From a virus: a stretch of 64,000 bases of DNA. Under the pieces are notes generated by a model. The model was not told where the DNA came from, did no database searches, and saw nothing but the letters and a program-made list of their open reading frames with translations. A program made the translations under genes and the position numbers. The first letter of the stretch is position 1; every line of letters begins with the position of its first letter. The DNA lies in IMG/VR virus record IMGVR_UViG_3300037475_000122, positions 1 through 64,000 of that record; one strand, 5' to 3'. This document shows positions 55,547 to 62,663 of the stretch, one piece after another.

Positions 55547-55845
55547 GGCAAGACTTCAACCTCGGCTTCAATCAAACCCGTCCGCAGGTCTGACAGTTTG
55601 GTGAACGCCGCCGGGCTGAGGTCAATCCGGTCGGCATGCTTGGGCGATGTCCGGTCGTTTACACGCACGACCACGGAGCGCCCCCCGGCCGTGACCCGCA
55701 ACCGGGTTCCGAATTTGTAACGGTTCGAGGCGCAGGTCAGCGCCGAGGTGTCATAAGGTTGCCCGGAAGCGGTCGGTTGTCCAGTCGAACCATACCACGA
55801 GCAGACCACGACCAACGCGGCGCTAATGAAGGCGGAGTATTTCAT
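55543..55845 (-). CDS. RlpA-like double-psi beta-barrel protein
   Basis: 100 residues. SWYGSTGQPTASGQPYDTSALTCAS, YKFGTRLRVTAGGRSVVVRVNDRT, ADRIDLSPAAFTKLSDLRTGLIEAEVEVL: all three signature blocks of RlpA-type DPBB domains, including the active-site region Asp (VNDR). The N-terminal 15 residues form a hydrophobic export signal with a Cys. RlpA domains cleave or bind naked glycan strands, so the protein may help in lysis or block superinfection. Confidence 0.75.
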   Translation of the reverse strand: MKYSAFISAALVVVCSWYGSTGQPTASGQPYDTSALTCASNRYKFGTRLRVTAGGRSVVVRVNDRTSPKHADRIDLSPAAFTKLSDLRTGLIEAEVEVLP

Positions 55846-56129
55846 CGGCCGTGAATTGGGTTGCGACAGTCTCCCGCGTGAAACGGGACGAGCGGCGCGC
55901 AGGAGACTCCGCTTCGGCGTTCGTAGTATTCACACTTCCCCAACGCGAAGCGAACAAAAACGCTGTCGTAGTTAGGGATGGCTTCAGGTAAAACCTTTTC
56001 CGACATCGGGACCGGAGCAGGCGCTTCGAGAGCAACCGGCCGGGGCAAGATGCGGTCCACGGCGACGACGGCCGCGATGCAAAAGCACATGACGCCGACG
56101 ATTTTAAGGGCAATTTTCAAGGATTTCAC
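55842..56129 (-). CDS. membrane-anchored small protein, 95 residues
   Basis: Start GTG 56129. The N-terminus MKSLKIALKIVGVMCFCIAAVVAVDRI is a signal anchor. The remainder is periplasmic, Pro-rich then Cys-containing (GKCEYYERRSGVSCAPLVPFHAGDC). Function unknown. Together with genes 54986 and 55543 it forms a three-gene group of exported proteins. Confidence 0.5.
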   Translation of the reverse strand: MKSLKIALKIVGVMCFCIAAVVAVDRILPRPVALEAPAPVPMSEKVLPEAIPNYDSVFVRFALGKCEYYERRSGVSCAPLVPFHAGDCRNPIHGR

Positions 56130-56625
56130 GGATTTCTTTCAAGTTTGCGATTTTGAGACGATACCAATTCAGCCAGAGCCGGTCTGACCCGCTGCCGATG
56201 TAGGGAATGGCATGCGATTTGAATTCTTTGATTTCCCCGGAGAGCCGGGCGCGCAGGAGATAGAACCAGCGAGGCTCGCATAGCACGGAGTATTTGTCCG
56301 CCCAGCACAGCAACGAGGGGTCCTCCTTGTGCAGCTTCGCGTATTCCCGGGAATGGTAGAGCGTCAGGTCATGGAAGGCGCGCGAATAAGAACTGCGGTC
56401 GAGGTATTTTCCGGCGAGGTCCGCGCCGAACTCCGGGTGTTCCCGGCCTTCAACTCCGTCGATGTTCGGCTTGCCCCAATAGCCGAGGTCATGCACGAAA
56501 ATGCAAAACCACTCGCGCCACGTCGGCCAGACGCAGAACAGCCGACGCCACGCCAGCCCCACGGTCAGAGGGTGCCAGAGGAATTGATGCACGCCGAAGA
56601 GAATTGACTTGGTTCCGATTTTCAT
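56104..56625 (-). CDS. HD-domain-like hydrolase
   Basis: 173 residues. FCIFVHDLGYWGKPN gives the His-Asp pair, GREHPEFGADL a second His, and LLCWADKYSVL a late Asp. These four residues define the HD superfamily, which hydrolyses phosphate esters of nucleotides or nucleic acids. There is no membrane helix. Neighbours are Nudix and kinase genes, which suggests nucleotide metabolism or signal-nucleotide removal. The frame is open upstream, but ATG 56625 fits the ATGA overlap. Confidence 0.65.
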   Translation of the reverse strand: MKIGTKSILFGVHQFLWHPLTVGLAWRRLFCVWPTWREWFCIFVHDLGYWGKPNIDGVEGREHPEFGADLAGKYLDRSSYSRAFHDLTLYHSREYAKLHKEDPSLLCWADKYSVLCEPRWFYLLRARLSGEIKEFKSHAIPYIGSGSDRLWLNWYRLKIANLKEIREILENCP

Positions 56626-57143
56626 GGTTCGCAAGAGAGACCGCACGCCGGGACGTCCTGCTCTTCAATCGTGAGCGCGGGCATGGTTGAGTTGTGGAGA
56701 AAAAATTTCGCCATCGGCACAATCCAAGCCAGATTGGGCAGCGGCTCGTATTCCCCGACGCGGTCCACGCGCAGGAGATTGACGACTTCCTCGGAGGTGG
56801 TCTTCAGCGCGAGGAATTTGTCCCACTCCATCTGTCCGGTAAACATCGCGACCTTGCCGCCGGGAATCTTCATGTCGGCGAAATAAATCCAACTTTCCGC
56901 GTTGGTCTCCGTGCCGGTCTCCTCCTTGAACTCGCGCACCATGGCCTCGTGTTCCGTCTCTTCAAACGTTTTCACGTCGAAGTTCATCTCGCATCCAATC
57001 TTGCCGCCGATGCCGTTGAGCTTTCCCTTCTGCCAATCCGGTTTTGTTTTCCGGATGAGGGCGACGTAAAAGACGCCGGGAGTCCGAGGATATTCCGCGA
57101 ATGCGAATCCGACAACGTAGTTCATGGTGGGGACGAGGTTCAC
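56622..57143 (-). CDS. Nudix hydrolase
   Basis: The Nudix box is visible: GGKIGCEMNFDVKTFEETEHEAMVREFKEETG, matching G-x-E-x-REUxEExG with an extended loop. VGFAFAEY and FYVALIRKTKPDWQKGKLNGIGG are the strands before it. It cleaves nucleoside diphosphates linked to other groups. The start is either GTG 57143 (GTGA overlap, six extra residues) or ATG 57125. Confidence 0.8.
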   Translation of the reverse strand: MNLVPTMNYVVGFAFAEYPRTPGVFYVALIRKTKPDWQKGKLNGIGGKIGCEMNFDVKTFEETEHEAMVREFKEETGTETNAESWIYFADMKIPGGKVAMFTGQMEWDKFLALKTTSEEVVNLLRVDRVGEYEPLPNLAWIVPMAKFFLHNSTMPALTIEEQDVPACGLSCEP

Positions 57144-57673
57144 GGCTGAGGGTCGAGCAGAAGTTCCGACGCATACAACGACGGCGTGATGCCGATGCTG
57201 TTCTGGACTGCCCAGCGCGTCACGTTGCGGTGAAACTGGCGAAGGTCTCCATCGTTGCGGATATAATCCGTCGCATACGATGCGTCGTAAGTGACCGTCG
57301 GGTCTTCCGGAATTCCAGTCCGGTCAATCCAAACGATATGGTCGAACAGGCATCGAGACTTCGCGGCGAGAAGTTCGACTTTGTCGCGCACCCCGGTAAT
57401 CACGCGGCCCTCGGGGGTCGCATGAAAGGCGCGCTGCATCAGCAGAAGCGGATTGTCGGCGCGGAATTGGTCGCAGGCCGCTTTCCAAAGCTCCCGGTTC
57501 TCGTGCCGGTGTTCCCACGCAAGCTGCGGATGAGTCTTCAGCAACTCCGCCATGAGCGGAAGAGCCGCCCAGCTTGTGCTTCCGGCGTAACGCACGCCAA
57601 GGTGATTGTCCATGAAACGCGCAGCCTCGTCCTTCCCGGAGCGGCCCCAGCCTACTATCAGTATTTTTTTCAT
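57140..57673 (-). CDS. P-loop kinase (dNMP kinase-like)
   Basis: 177 residues. ILIVGWGRSGKDEAARF contains the Walker A GxxxxGKD (residues 8-15). ITGVRDKVELL is a second strand/loop with a DR-like motif and HIVWIDR precedes the lid region. The fold is that of adenylate/deoxynucleoside monophosphate kinases such as T4 gp1. It may supply dNTP precursors; a polynucleotide-kinase role next to RNA ligase is less likely but possible. Overlaps both neighbours by ATGA. Confidence 0.7.
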   Translation of the reverse strand: MKKILIVGWGRSGKDEAARFMDNHLGVRYAGSTSWAALPLMAELLKTHPQLAWEHRHENRELWKAACDQFRADNPLLLMQRAFHATPEGRVITGVRDKVELLAAKSRCLFDHIVWIDRTGIPEDPTVTYDASYATDYIRNDGDLRQFHRNVTRWAVQNSIGITPSLYASELLLDPQP

Positions 57674-57999
57674 TGCACAAAAAAGATGTCGATTCGTTGA
57701 TTGTCCTTCGTGATGAGCCAGCGGACGTCCTTAAGGTCCCGATTTTCTCCACGACAGGCCCGGCCCCGCTGCGCGCCGAACGTCGCCAGAATTTCCTCCC
57801 AGATAAAACTTCGCGGGAGACAATTCGTGTTGTTGCGCGGCATAACTAGAAGGTCCAAATCTTTTCGAGACCCGGCCTTGTGTAGCACGCTGCCGCCGAT
57901 GCTCACATGATACCCCAGAGGGGTCAGCCGTTTTTCCAGCAGGCGGGCGGCGTCCATACCCTGCCCGAGGTTCCAAGGTTCATTCGCCTTCGCGTTCAT
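57670..57999 (-). CDS. small nucleotidyltransferase
   Basis: 109 residues. GGSVLHKAGSRKDLDLLVMP (about 35-54) has the GGS...SxxDxD signature of polymerase-beta-type nucleotidyltransferases, and QRIDIFF the third Asp. No partner HEPN domain is encoded nearby. It may add a nucleotide to a protein, RNA or drug-like target. The ATG at 57999 fits the overlap with gene 57996. Confidence 0.7.
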   Translation of the reverse strand: MNAKANEPWNLGQGMDAARLLEKRLTPLGYHVSIGGSVLHKAGSRKDLDLLVMPRNNTNCLPRSFIWEEILATFGAQRGRACRGENRDLKDVRWLITKDNQRIDIFFVQ

Positions 58000-58196
58000 G
58001 AAAAAAGCTCTTGGATGAAGTCGGGGCGGTTCGGTCGGCGCGTCCTCGGGGGCGGCGGTCCAGCTTTCGGGACGTGCGGCACCCAAATGTGCCCCGGGGG
58101 CAAGATGGTTGTCGTCGCCGGTTGCATGCTGGACGAGCCGTGGGCGTCGTTGATGAGCGCGTTGAACGCGTCGCGATGGTCGAGCAGGTCGGACAT
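57996..58196 (-). CDS. unrecognised protein, 66 residues
   Basis: An N-terminal helix (MSDLLDHRDAFNALINDA), then a Pro-rich, basic segment (PKAGPPPPRTRRPNRPDFIQELF) that looks disordered. No domain recognised. Four-base overlap with the nucleotidyltransferase gene. Confidence 0.45.
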   Translation of the reverse strand: MSDLLDHRDAFNALINDAHGSSSMQPATTTILPPGHIWVPHVPKAGPPPPRTRRPNRPDFIQELFS

Positions 58197-58200
58197 AGCT

Positions 58201-58707
58201 TTAGGAGGTTGGGCCGGTGACCTTGTTGTCACTGTTCGGCTGAATCACGGGGCCGGGGGTCACCGCGTCAACGCGCGCTTTCGCGGCGTCCAACTCAGCA
58301 ACAACCGCGTCCGCCTGACCCTCGCCGCAGTGGCCGGGCGCACAGCACGCCGGAGTCAAAACGTCGTCGCAGTTCGTGACGATGACGCGGCCCTTGAAGT
58401 TTTTCAGGGTGTTCTGAACAGCTTCGGAGAACGTGCCGCCGGGCTGAGCGTTGCGAACGAGTTGGAGAGTCTGGACCCGAGTCCAAGGCCAGACGGTGAT
58501 GCGCTCCGACGTCAGGAGAGCCACGCGGCGAGCGGAGAAAACTCCGGTCTTCGCATAGGTGTTTTTACCTATGGTGAAGCCGTCGTTGCGTTTGAGGGTG
58601 TGAAACCGTTGCCAGCGACGCGGGAGCGCGCGGGGTTTTTTGGTTGCGGATGTTTCGGTGCTCATGGGTTGTATTAGGTAGGCGGCGAGTGGAAGGAACG
58701 GGTCCAT
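58201..58707 (-). CDS. unrecognised protein, 168 or 154 residues
   Basis: Alpha/beta with a strand-rich middle (RVALLTSERITVWPWTRVQTL), a segment GRVIVTNCDDVLTPACCAPGHCGEGQAD with clustered Cys, and a helix-turn end (ADAVVAELDAAKARVDAV). ATG 58707 overlaps the previous stop (TGATG); ATG 58665 has the usual CAACCC leader and is an equal alternative. Function unknown. Confidence 0.5.
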   Translation of the reverse strand: MDPFLPLAAYLIQPMSTETSATKKPRALPRRWQRFHTLKRNDGFTIGKNTYAKTGVFSARRVALLTSERITVWPWTRVQTLQLVRNAQPGGTFSEAVQNTLKNFKGRVIVTNCDDVLTPACCAPGHCGEGQADAVVAELDAAKARVDAVTPGPVIQPNSDNKVTGPTS

Positions 58708-59162
58708 CAGGCGAGTTTTTTGGTTGCGTGCAGGCGGCGCGCTTCGATTTCGGCGTTCGTCTGCTTCAATGCGTGGATGTTCGCGTCCTGATAAGCTTGC
58801 AGGCTCTTCCGGAACTGCGAATCGGGGGACAGGGCGCGGAGCTTGTAACCGGCCCCGGCGGCGCGGCTGGCAAACTGCTTGCGACGACGGCCGAGTTGAA
58901 CCAACGTGAGCCCGGCCAGCCGTTCGGCCAGCTTCACAGCGGGCAAGCGGCGGACCTCGGGGGTCGGCATGACGACGATGTCGGCGCGGGTGCGCTTCAG
59001 GTAGCGGCGACCGCGAGCCCCGAGGCGTTCGTCAGGGTCACAGAGCAACGCCGCCGAGGAGGCGAGGTCGATTGTGGAGACAGGACGCCGGGGAAATGAC
59101 GGGCGTTCAGCCCGGCGGATGGAACGATAGATTTTGGCTTCGCGTTTGTTTCTGGCACTCAT
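58707..59162 (-). CDS. basic unrecognised protein, 151 residues
   Basis: Very rich in Arg and Ala (SARNKREAKIYRSIRRAERPSF, RYLKRTRADIVVMPTPEVRRLPAVKLAERLAG, LGRRRKQFASRAAG) with a C-terminal helix. Composition suggests RNA or DNA binding. It has a promoter and a 33-base leader ending in AAAAAACCAAAAACTGAATACC. Confidence 0.5.
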   Translation of the reverse strand: MSARNKREAKIYRSIRRAERPSFPRRPVSTIDLASSAALLCDPDERLGARGRRYLKRTRADIVVMPTPEVRRLPAVKLAERLAGLTLVQLGRRRKQFASRAAGAGYKLRALSPDSQFRKSLQAYQDANIHALKQTNAEIEARRLHATKKLA

Positions 59163-59201
59163 GGTATTCAGTTTTTGGTTTTTTAGTTAATCAGTCCACG
59201 C

Positions 59202-59229
59202 ACTATCGCACGGATTCAGGACTTGTCAA
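59202..59229 (-). promoter_or_regulatory. promoter with leader, TTGACA-N16-GATAGT
   Basis: On the - strand: TTGACA at 59229-59224 (overlapping the stop of the RNA ligase gene), GATAGT at 59207-59202, then about 39 bases to ATG 59162. Same boxes as the leaderless promoters but with a real 5' leader. Confidence 0.6.
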
Positions 59230-59908
59230 GTGCGGATTTCGGACTTTCGTCGTTCTCAACCGTGACCTTGAAACACTTTTTCGAGGCTTCGTGATAGATG
59301 ACGATTCCCTCGGGCTTCATGAAGCCGGGGGCGGCGAAGCTGCCATGGGCGACGAGCATTTCCAGCGAGCGGAATTGATTGCAGTCTTTGAAGTTTCCGC
59401 GCCAGAGCGTCGGGACGACATGACAGCAGGCCGGGCCGGGAATTCCAGTCTGCAAGTTCACAACACCCGGCGTTGAGGCGTCCGGAGGAACGGCGTTGAA
59501 GGTCGCAAAATCGCCCCAGCGGCCGACGTTGAAAAGCGAAAAGCGTTTCTCTTCGAGACCGTAGCGGCGCTGAATGCCCGCGCCCCACCACTCGCCGAAG
59601 TGACGACCAACGCCAAGCTTCACGAGTTCGGAGCGGTTCGCCTTGACCCACGCGGCAAATCCGGCGTTGTCGCCTTTGCCAAGAGTCAGCCAGCGATTGC
59701 GCGAACCGGCCATGACAATCAAGCCATCGCCGCCGCGAGACGGAACCGACGCGTCGTGGTCCACATTGCTGGGGTGCGACCAATCCCCGCTTTCGGAGAT
59801 GAGGATTTGCGCGTTCGTGCCGTCGATTTTTTCCGTGATGACGACCTCGCGATTGAGGCGCGCCATTTTCGGAAACTCGATGAAATCGAGGGGGCCTTGT
59901 TCGTTCAC
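59216..59908 (-). CDS. RNA ligase (T4 Rnl2-like)
   Basis: 230 residues. Motif I TEKIDGTNAQI with the nucleophilic Lys 27 (K-x-DGT), FGEWWGAG as motif III, FMKPEGIVIYH as motif IV, and CFKVT as motif V. This is the set of nucleotidyltransferase-fold RNA ligases. It joins broken RNA ends, possibly tRNAs cut by a host defence nuclease. It is part of the same - strand unit as the kinase and nucleotidyltransferase genes. Confidence 0.85.
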   Translation of the reverse strand: MNEQGPLDFIEFPKMARLNREVVITEKIDGTNAQILISESGDWSHPSNVDHDASVPSRGGDGLIVMAGSRNRWLTLGKGDNAGFAAWVKANRSELVKLGVGRHFGEWWGAGIQRRYGLEEKRFSLFNVGRWGDFATFNAVPPDASTPGVVNLQTGIPGPACCHVVPTLWRGNFKDCNQFRSLEMLVAHGSFAAPGFMKPEGIVIYHEASKKCFKVTVENDESPKSALDKS

Positions 59909-60528
59909 TTGACCACCTCCTTTGCAGCCGGGGCCGGAGGACGAGTCACCGGGGCCGTCGGCATCTTCACCACGGGGACCGCGTCAGGAATGACGGGCCG
60001 GGTGCGAAGCGTGATGGCGTGCGCGTCGTGGCCGAGGACTTCCTTGATGATGCGCGGAAGTTCAGTGACCGCAAGCTGCGGTTGGATGACGTTGGAAAAG
60101 GGAATCGCGGTCGAGCCCATTTTGACCCGTGGAATCAGCACAATTCCGATGTTGCCCGCGCCACGGTTGAACGTCAGCATGATTTTGCAGGGCGTGCTAC
60201 AGAAAAACACATGCCCCACGTTGCGGCTTGTGCGCGGCTCCTCGTTGGTGTCGTTCGGGTCGAACAACTGGCGCAGCGTGCGGCCGTCGTCGAGGTCGAT
60301 GTATCCGGGGTCCTCGGCCGGGTCGCGCTGCTCGACGATTGAGCCGGTGCGGACGATTTTGGTGGGGTCGGCCTTCGGATGCCGCTTCGCGATGGCGTTC
60401 GCGAGCGCGCGATATTCAGCAGGGCCGTTGCCGACACACGGGACTTCGACAGAGTCCGGGCCGAAGCCGGGGACCTCGTAGAAGCCGACGATAAAAACGT
60501 TGGGGACTGGTTCGGGGGTGTTACTCAT
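59905..60528 (-). CDS. unrecognised protein, 207 residues
   Basis: VPNVFIVGFYEVPGFGPDSVEVPCVGNGPAEYRALANAIAKRH begins an alpha/beta domain. The central beta-rich part has RNVGHVFFCSTPCKIMLTFNRGAGNIGIVLIPRVKMG. The last 40 residues are Pro/Val-rich (PVVKMPTAPVTRPPAP). No family recognised. ATG 60528 follows the leader AAAAAACCCACACCCGAAAA. Confidence 0.5.
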   Translation of the reverse strand: MSNTPEPVPNVFIVGFYEVPGFGPDSVEVPCVGNGPAEYRALANAIAKRHPKADPTKIVRTGSIVEQRDPAEDPGYIDLDDGRTLRQLFDPNDTNEEPRTSRNVGHVFFCSTPCKIMLTFNRGAGNIGIVLIPRVKMGSTAIPFSNVIQPQLAVTELPRIIKEVLGHDAHAITLRTRPVIPDAVPVVKMPTAPVTRPPAPAAKEVVK

Positions 60529-61037
60529 TTTTCGGGTGTGGGTTTTTTGGGAGTGATGACGATGCACTTGTCCTCGCCACGTTGGCGGAGACGATACGGC
60601 GTAAGACTTTTGTGGACGGCGTCCCGGGCGACTGCGATGCGGCGCTCCTGTTCTTTCAACTGGTTTATTTCGATGATGCGGGCGCGATTCTCGGCGGTGT
60701 CCTCGCGGAGTTCACAAGCGGGAATCTTCCGGCGGCTTCCGTTATACTTCACCCAGAGTTCACGAGAAGCGACCTCCCCCCGGTAAGTGACCTTTGCCGG
60801 GTCATCGTCGCAGTAACTCAACACCTCGCACTCGTGGACCCCATTGTAGTCAACATAGAGCGCCGGATGCCGGTCGAAATCTGCGTCGCGTTTAAACGTC
60901 TCGTCAACGGCCTTCTTTGCATGGGCCAGAGAAGACCGGGCAGTCAGACGACTTTGGCCGATGGTGACTTCCCACGTATTGTCGCGCTCCCAATACTCAA
61001 TTTTTGCGCCCCGGTATTCGACAGCAATTTCGCTCAT
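60525..61037 (-). CDS. unrecognised protein, 170 residues
   Basis: The N-terminal beta-helix segment VEYRGAKIEYWERDNTWEVTIGQSRLTARSSLAHAKKAVDETFKR resembles short DUF-type phage domains with a Trp strand and helix. The C-terminal part is a charged coiled coil (LREDTAENRARIIEINQLKEQERRIAVARDAVHK). Function unknown. Contains one GTTTAAACG palindrome (60890-60897). The stop overlaps the next gene. Confidence 0.5.
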   Translation of the reverse strand: MSEIAVEYRGAKIEYWERDNTWEVTIGQSRLTARSSLAHAKKAVDETFKRDADFDRHPALYVDYNGVHECEVLSYCDDDPAKVTYRGEVASRELWVKYNGSRRKIPACELREDTAENRARIIEINQLKEQERRIAVARDAVHKSLTPYRLRQRGEDKCIVITPKKPTPEK

Positions 61038-61237
61038 TTTTTCTTCGGGTAAAGGCTGGTCCTGATGGTGACCTTCTGCAAAGCGGGGTGAAGGAGTCGC
61101 AGTGCGGCGACCCCCTCGCCCCCGAGGGTTGGCAGGAGAAGGACGGCGCTATTTTTTGGCGAGACGCGAGCCGGAATTCCGGACTTGCGTAGGTCGCACG
61201 CGATAGCGCCGAGAAATGTTTTGGAGACGAACGGCAT
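61034..61237 (-). CDS. small unrecognised protein, 67 residues
   Basis: Alternating helix and strand: KTFLGAIACDLRKSGIPARVSPKNSAVLLLPTLGGEGVAALRLLHPALQKVTIRTSL. Possibly a tiny alpha/beta fold. ATG 61237 follows a leaderless promoter by six bases and overlaps the stop of gene 61237-61455 (TAATG). Confidence 0.5.
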   Translation of the reverse strand: MPFVSKTFLGAIACDLRKSGIPARVSPKNSAVLLLPTLGGEGVAALRLLHPALQKVTIRTSLYPKKK

Positions 61238-61455
61238 TATTTTACGGTCCCACACAGCGGCGGGGATGTCAAGGGTTTTTCGAGTTCAGAGCGCACAAGG
61301 TTTATGTATTTGTCGAGGTCGCGGATGTAAGTCAACATGCTTTCCAGTTGCGCCCGGTCATCCCAGAGCAAGGTCCATGCCTGAATCCGGACGACCTTCG
61401 CCCCCTGCGACTTCAAGGCGGCGACAAGCTTAACGGTGAAACATTCATTCACCAC
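61237..61455 (-). CDS. small unrecognised protein, 72 residues
   Basis: Helical, Leu-rich: VKLVAALKSQGAKVVRIQAWTLLWDDRAQLESMLTYIRDLDKYINLVRSEL. It starts with GTG 61455, since no ATG is available in frame. The promoter of the next gene lies in its last codons. Function unknown. Confidence 0.45.
   Translation of the reverse strand: MVNECFTVKLVAALKSQGAKVVRIQAWTLLWDDRAQLESMLTYIRDLDKYINLVRSELEKPLTSPPLCGTVK
61244..61272 (-). promoter_or_regulatory. promoter, TTGACA-N17-GACCGT, leaderless for gene ending 61034
   Basis: On the - strand: TTGACA at 61272-61267, a 17-base spacer, GACCGT at 61249-61244, six bases, then ATG 61237. It lies inside the end of gene 61237-61455. Confidence 0.5.
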
Positions 61456-61624
61456 GGATGACCTCCCGGTAGAAGCTGACCGCGAGGAAGCACAGGACGG
61501 GGCAGAGGAGGGCCAGCAATGCGGCCGTTCCGTATCCGTCGGGCAGTGCTGCGGCGAGCAGGCAGAACATCATGTAAAGGCCCGCGCAGGCCATCTTTTC
61601 GGACTCGGGTCGAATTCTTTTCAT
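61445..61624 (-). CDS. small two-span membrane protein, 59 residues
   Basis: The positive N-terminus KRIRPESEK is followed by two hydrophobic helices (MACAGLYMMFCLLAAALP and GTAALLALLCPVLCFLAVSFY). A short loop with two positive charges ends it. Could be a holin-like or signalling protein. Function unknown. It has its own leaderless promoter. Confidence 0.55.
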   Translation of the reverse strand: MKRIRPESEKMACAGLYMMFCLLAAALPDGYGTAALLALLCPVLCFLAVSFYREVIRGE

Positions 61625-61629
61625 GGTGC

Positions 61630-61657
61630 AAGGTATCACAGTTTCGGCGGTTGTCAA
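61630..61657 (-). promoter_or_regulatory. promoter, TTGACA-N16-TACCTT, leaderless for gene ending 61445
   Basis: On the - strand: TTGACA at 61657-61652 (overlapping the end of gene 61654), a 16-base spacer, TACCTT at 61635-61630, five bases, then ATG 61624. Confidence 0.6.
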
Positions 61658-61926
61658 GCGATGTAGCAAACGGCCTCGTAGGTTCCGGAGTCCATCCGAT
61701 AGACGTTCAGAGTCAATCCGCGTTTCGCCATCCGGCCCGCGATGACCTTGCCCTTGTATTCCGAGAGCAATCCAGCCCGGCGGACGGTCTGCCCGTAATT
61801 CACGCCGCCGAAGGTGAACGGATAGAAAAAGTCTTCCGGGTCGGCCAGCACGGAGCGGGTCTCGACGAGGTAAGCCCGCACGGCATCGAGTGCTTCGGAG
61901 AGGGTCTTGAAGAAGTTTTCTTTCAT
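61654..61926 (-). CDS. unrecognised protein, 90 residues
   Basis: KENFFKTLSEALDAVRAYLVETRSVLADPEDFFYPFTFGGVNYGQTVRRAGLLSEYKGK is a pattern of helix plus FxxGG turn seen in other small phage proteins; the end is beta-like (GLTLNVYRMDSGTYEAVCYIA). No name available. It has a leaderless promoter with the canonical GATAGT box. Confidence 0.5.
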   Translation of the reverse strand: MKENFFKTLSEALDAVRAYLVETRSVLADPEDFFYPFTFGGVNYGQTVRRAGLLSEYKGKVIAGRMAKRGLTLNVYRMDSGTYEAVCYIA

Positions 61927-61932
61927 GCCGAA

Positions 61933-61961
61933 ACTATCGCACAGCGCGGGGCGGTTGTCAA
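61933..61961 (-). promoter_or_regulatory. promoter, TTGACA-N17-GATAGT, leaderless for gene ending 61654
   Basis: On the - strand: TTGACA at 61961-61956, a 17-base spacer, GATAGT at 61938-61933, six bases, then ATG 61926. This is the clearest leaderless promoter on this strand. Confidence 0.65.
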
Positions 61962-62179
61962 ATTATTTCGGTCTCTCGAACGAATCTTTTGTGCGCCCCG
62001 GGATTCTCCGTCGGCTGCACGAGGTAGCCGTGCGGGTGCTCCCGATTTCTCCACGGGCAGGCCGGGTCTTGCGAATCTTCGACCTCAACGACCTTGCATT
62101 TGACCGTCTGCCCCTGCGGGCGAGTCCACCACGCGCGGACGGAGACGACCTCCCCTAGGGTGTAGCGCGGCGGGTTCAT
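61958..62179 (-). CDS. unrecognised protein, 73 residues
   Basis: Short beta-rich protein with YTLGEVVSVRAWWTRPQGQTVKCKVVEVEDSQD, resembling a small barrel (SH3- or PUR-like), and a Pro/Arg tail. ATG 62179 gives the usual overlap with the next gene. Function unknown. Confidence 0.45.
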   Translation of the reverse strand: MNPPRYTLGEVVSVRAWWTRPQGQTVKCKVVEVEDSQDPACPWRNREHPHGYLVQPTENPGAHKRFVRETEII

Positions 62180-62478
62180 TTGACGTTCAGGTGGTCGGCG
62201 CATCCGATGATGTCCCCAAAGGAGAAGGACGGCGGATTGCCAATGGCCGGGGCGTCCTCGCGCTGCGGCCGAATTCCGGTCTCGGCCTCATGGACCCGGG
62301 CGACGGCGTTTAGCGGATTCACTGTGCGCGGCGGCAGTTGTGGCGGCAGTTCGCGCGCCAGCCGGAGGGCTTCCCCCTCGGGGATGCGGTCCCAAGTGTC
62401 CTTGCCGTCCACCGTGTAAACGGCGTGCCAGAGGGTGTCGTAAGAAGTTTTTCGGATTGTGTGATACTTTGTTTTCAT
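62176..62478 (-). CDS. unrecognised protein, 100 residues
   Basis: KTKYHTIRKTSYDTLWHAVYTVDGKDTWDRIPEGEALRLARELPPQ: a beta-hairpin start, one helix, then a mostly disordered second half (VHEAETGIRPQREDAPAIGNPPSF). Function unknown. ATGA overlap on both sides. Confidence 0.45.
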   Translation of the reverse strand: MKTKYHTIRKTSYDTLWHAVYTVDGKDTWDRIPEGEALRLARELPPQLPPRTVNPLNAVARVHEAETGIRPQREDAPAIGNPPSFSFGDIIGCADHLNVK

Positions 62479-62663
62479 GAGATGATGTTCACCGCGAGTC
62501 TGTTGAAAAGTTCTTTGTGGGCGGCAGCTTCCCGGACGTTAGAAAACTTCTTCCGGATGTAAAGGTCGATTCCGATTGTGACGCTGCCCCGGTCGAGTTT
62601 CTTCGACTCGCCCCACCACGAGGGCCGGAACTTGCCCGCGCGGGAATGGTGAAAGAGGTTCAT
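62475..62663 (-). CDS. small basic protein, 62 residues
   Basis: NLFHHSRAGKFRPSWWGESKKLDRGSVTIGIDLYIRKKFSNVREAAAHKELFNRL: basic start, beta segment and helical end, possibly nucleic-acid binding. The start is fixed by ATGA overlap with gene 62660. Function unknown. Confidence 0.45.
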   Translation of the reverse strand: MNLFHHSRAGKFRPSWWGESKKLDRGSVTIGIDLYIRKKFSNVREAAAHKELFNRLAVNIIS

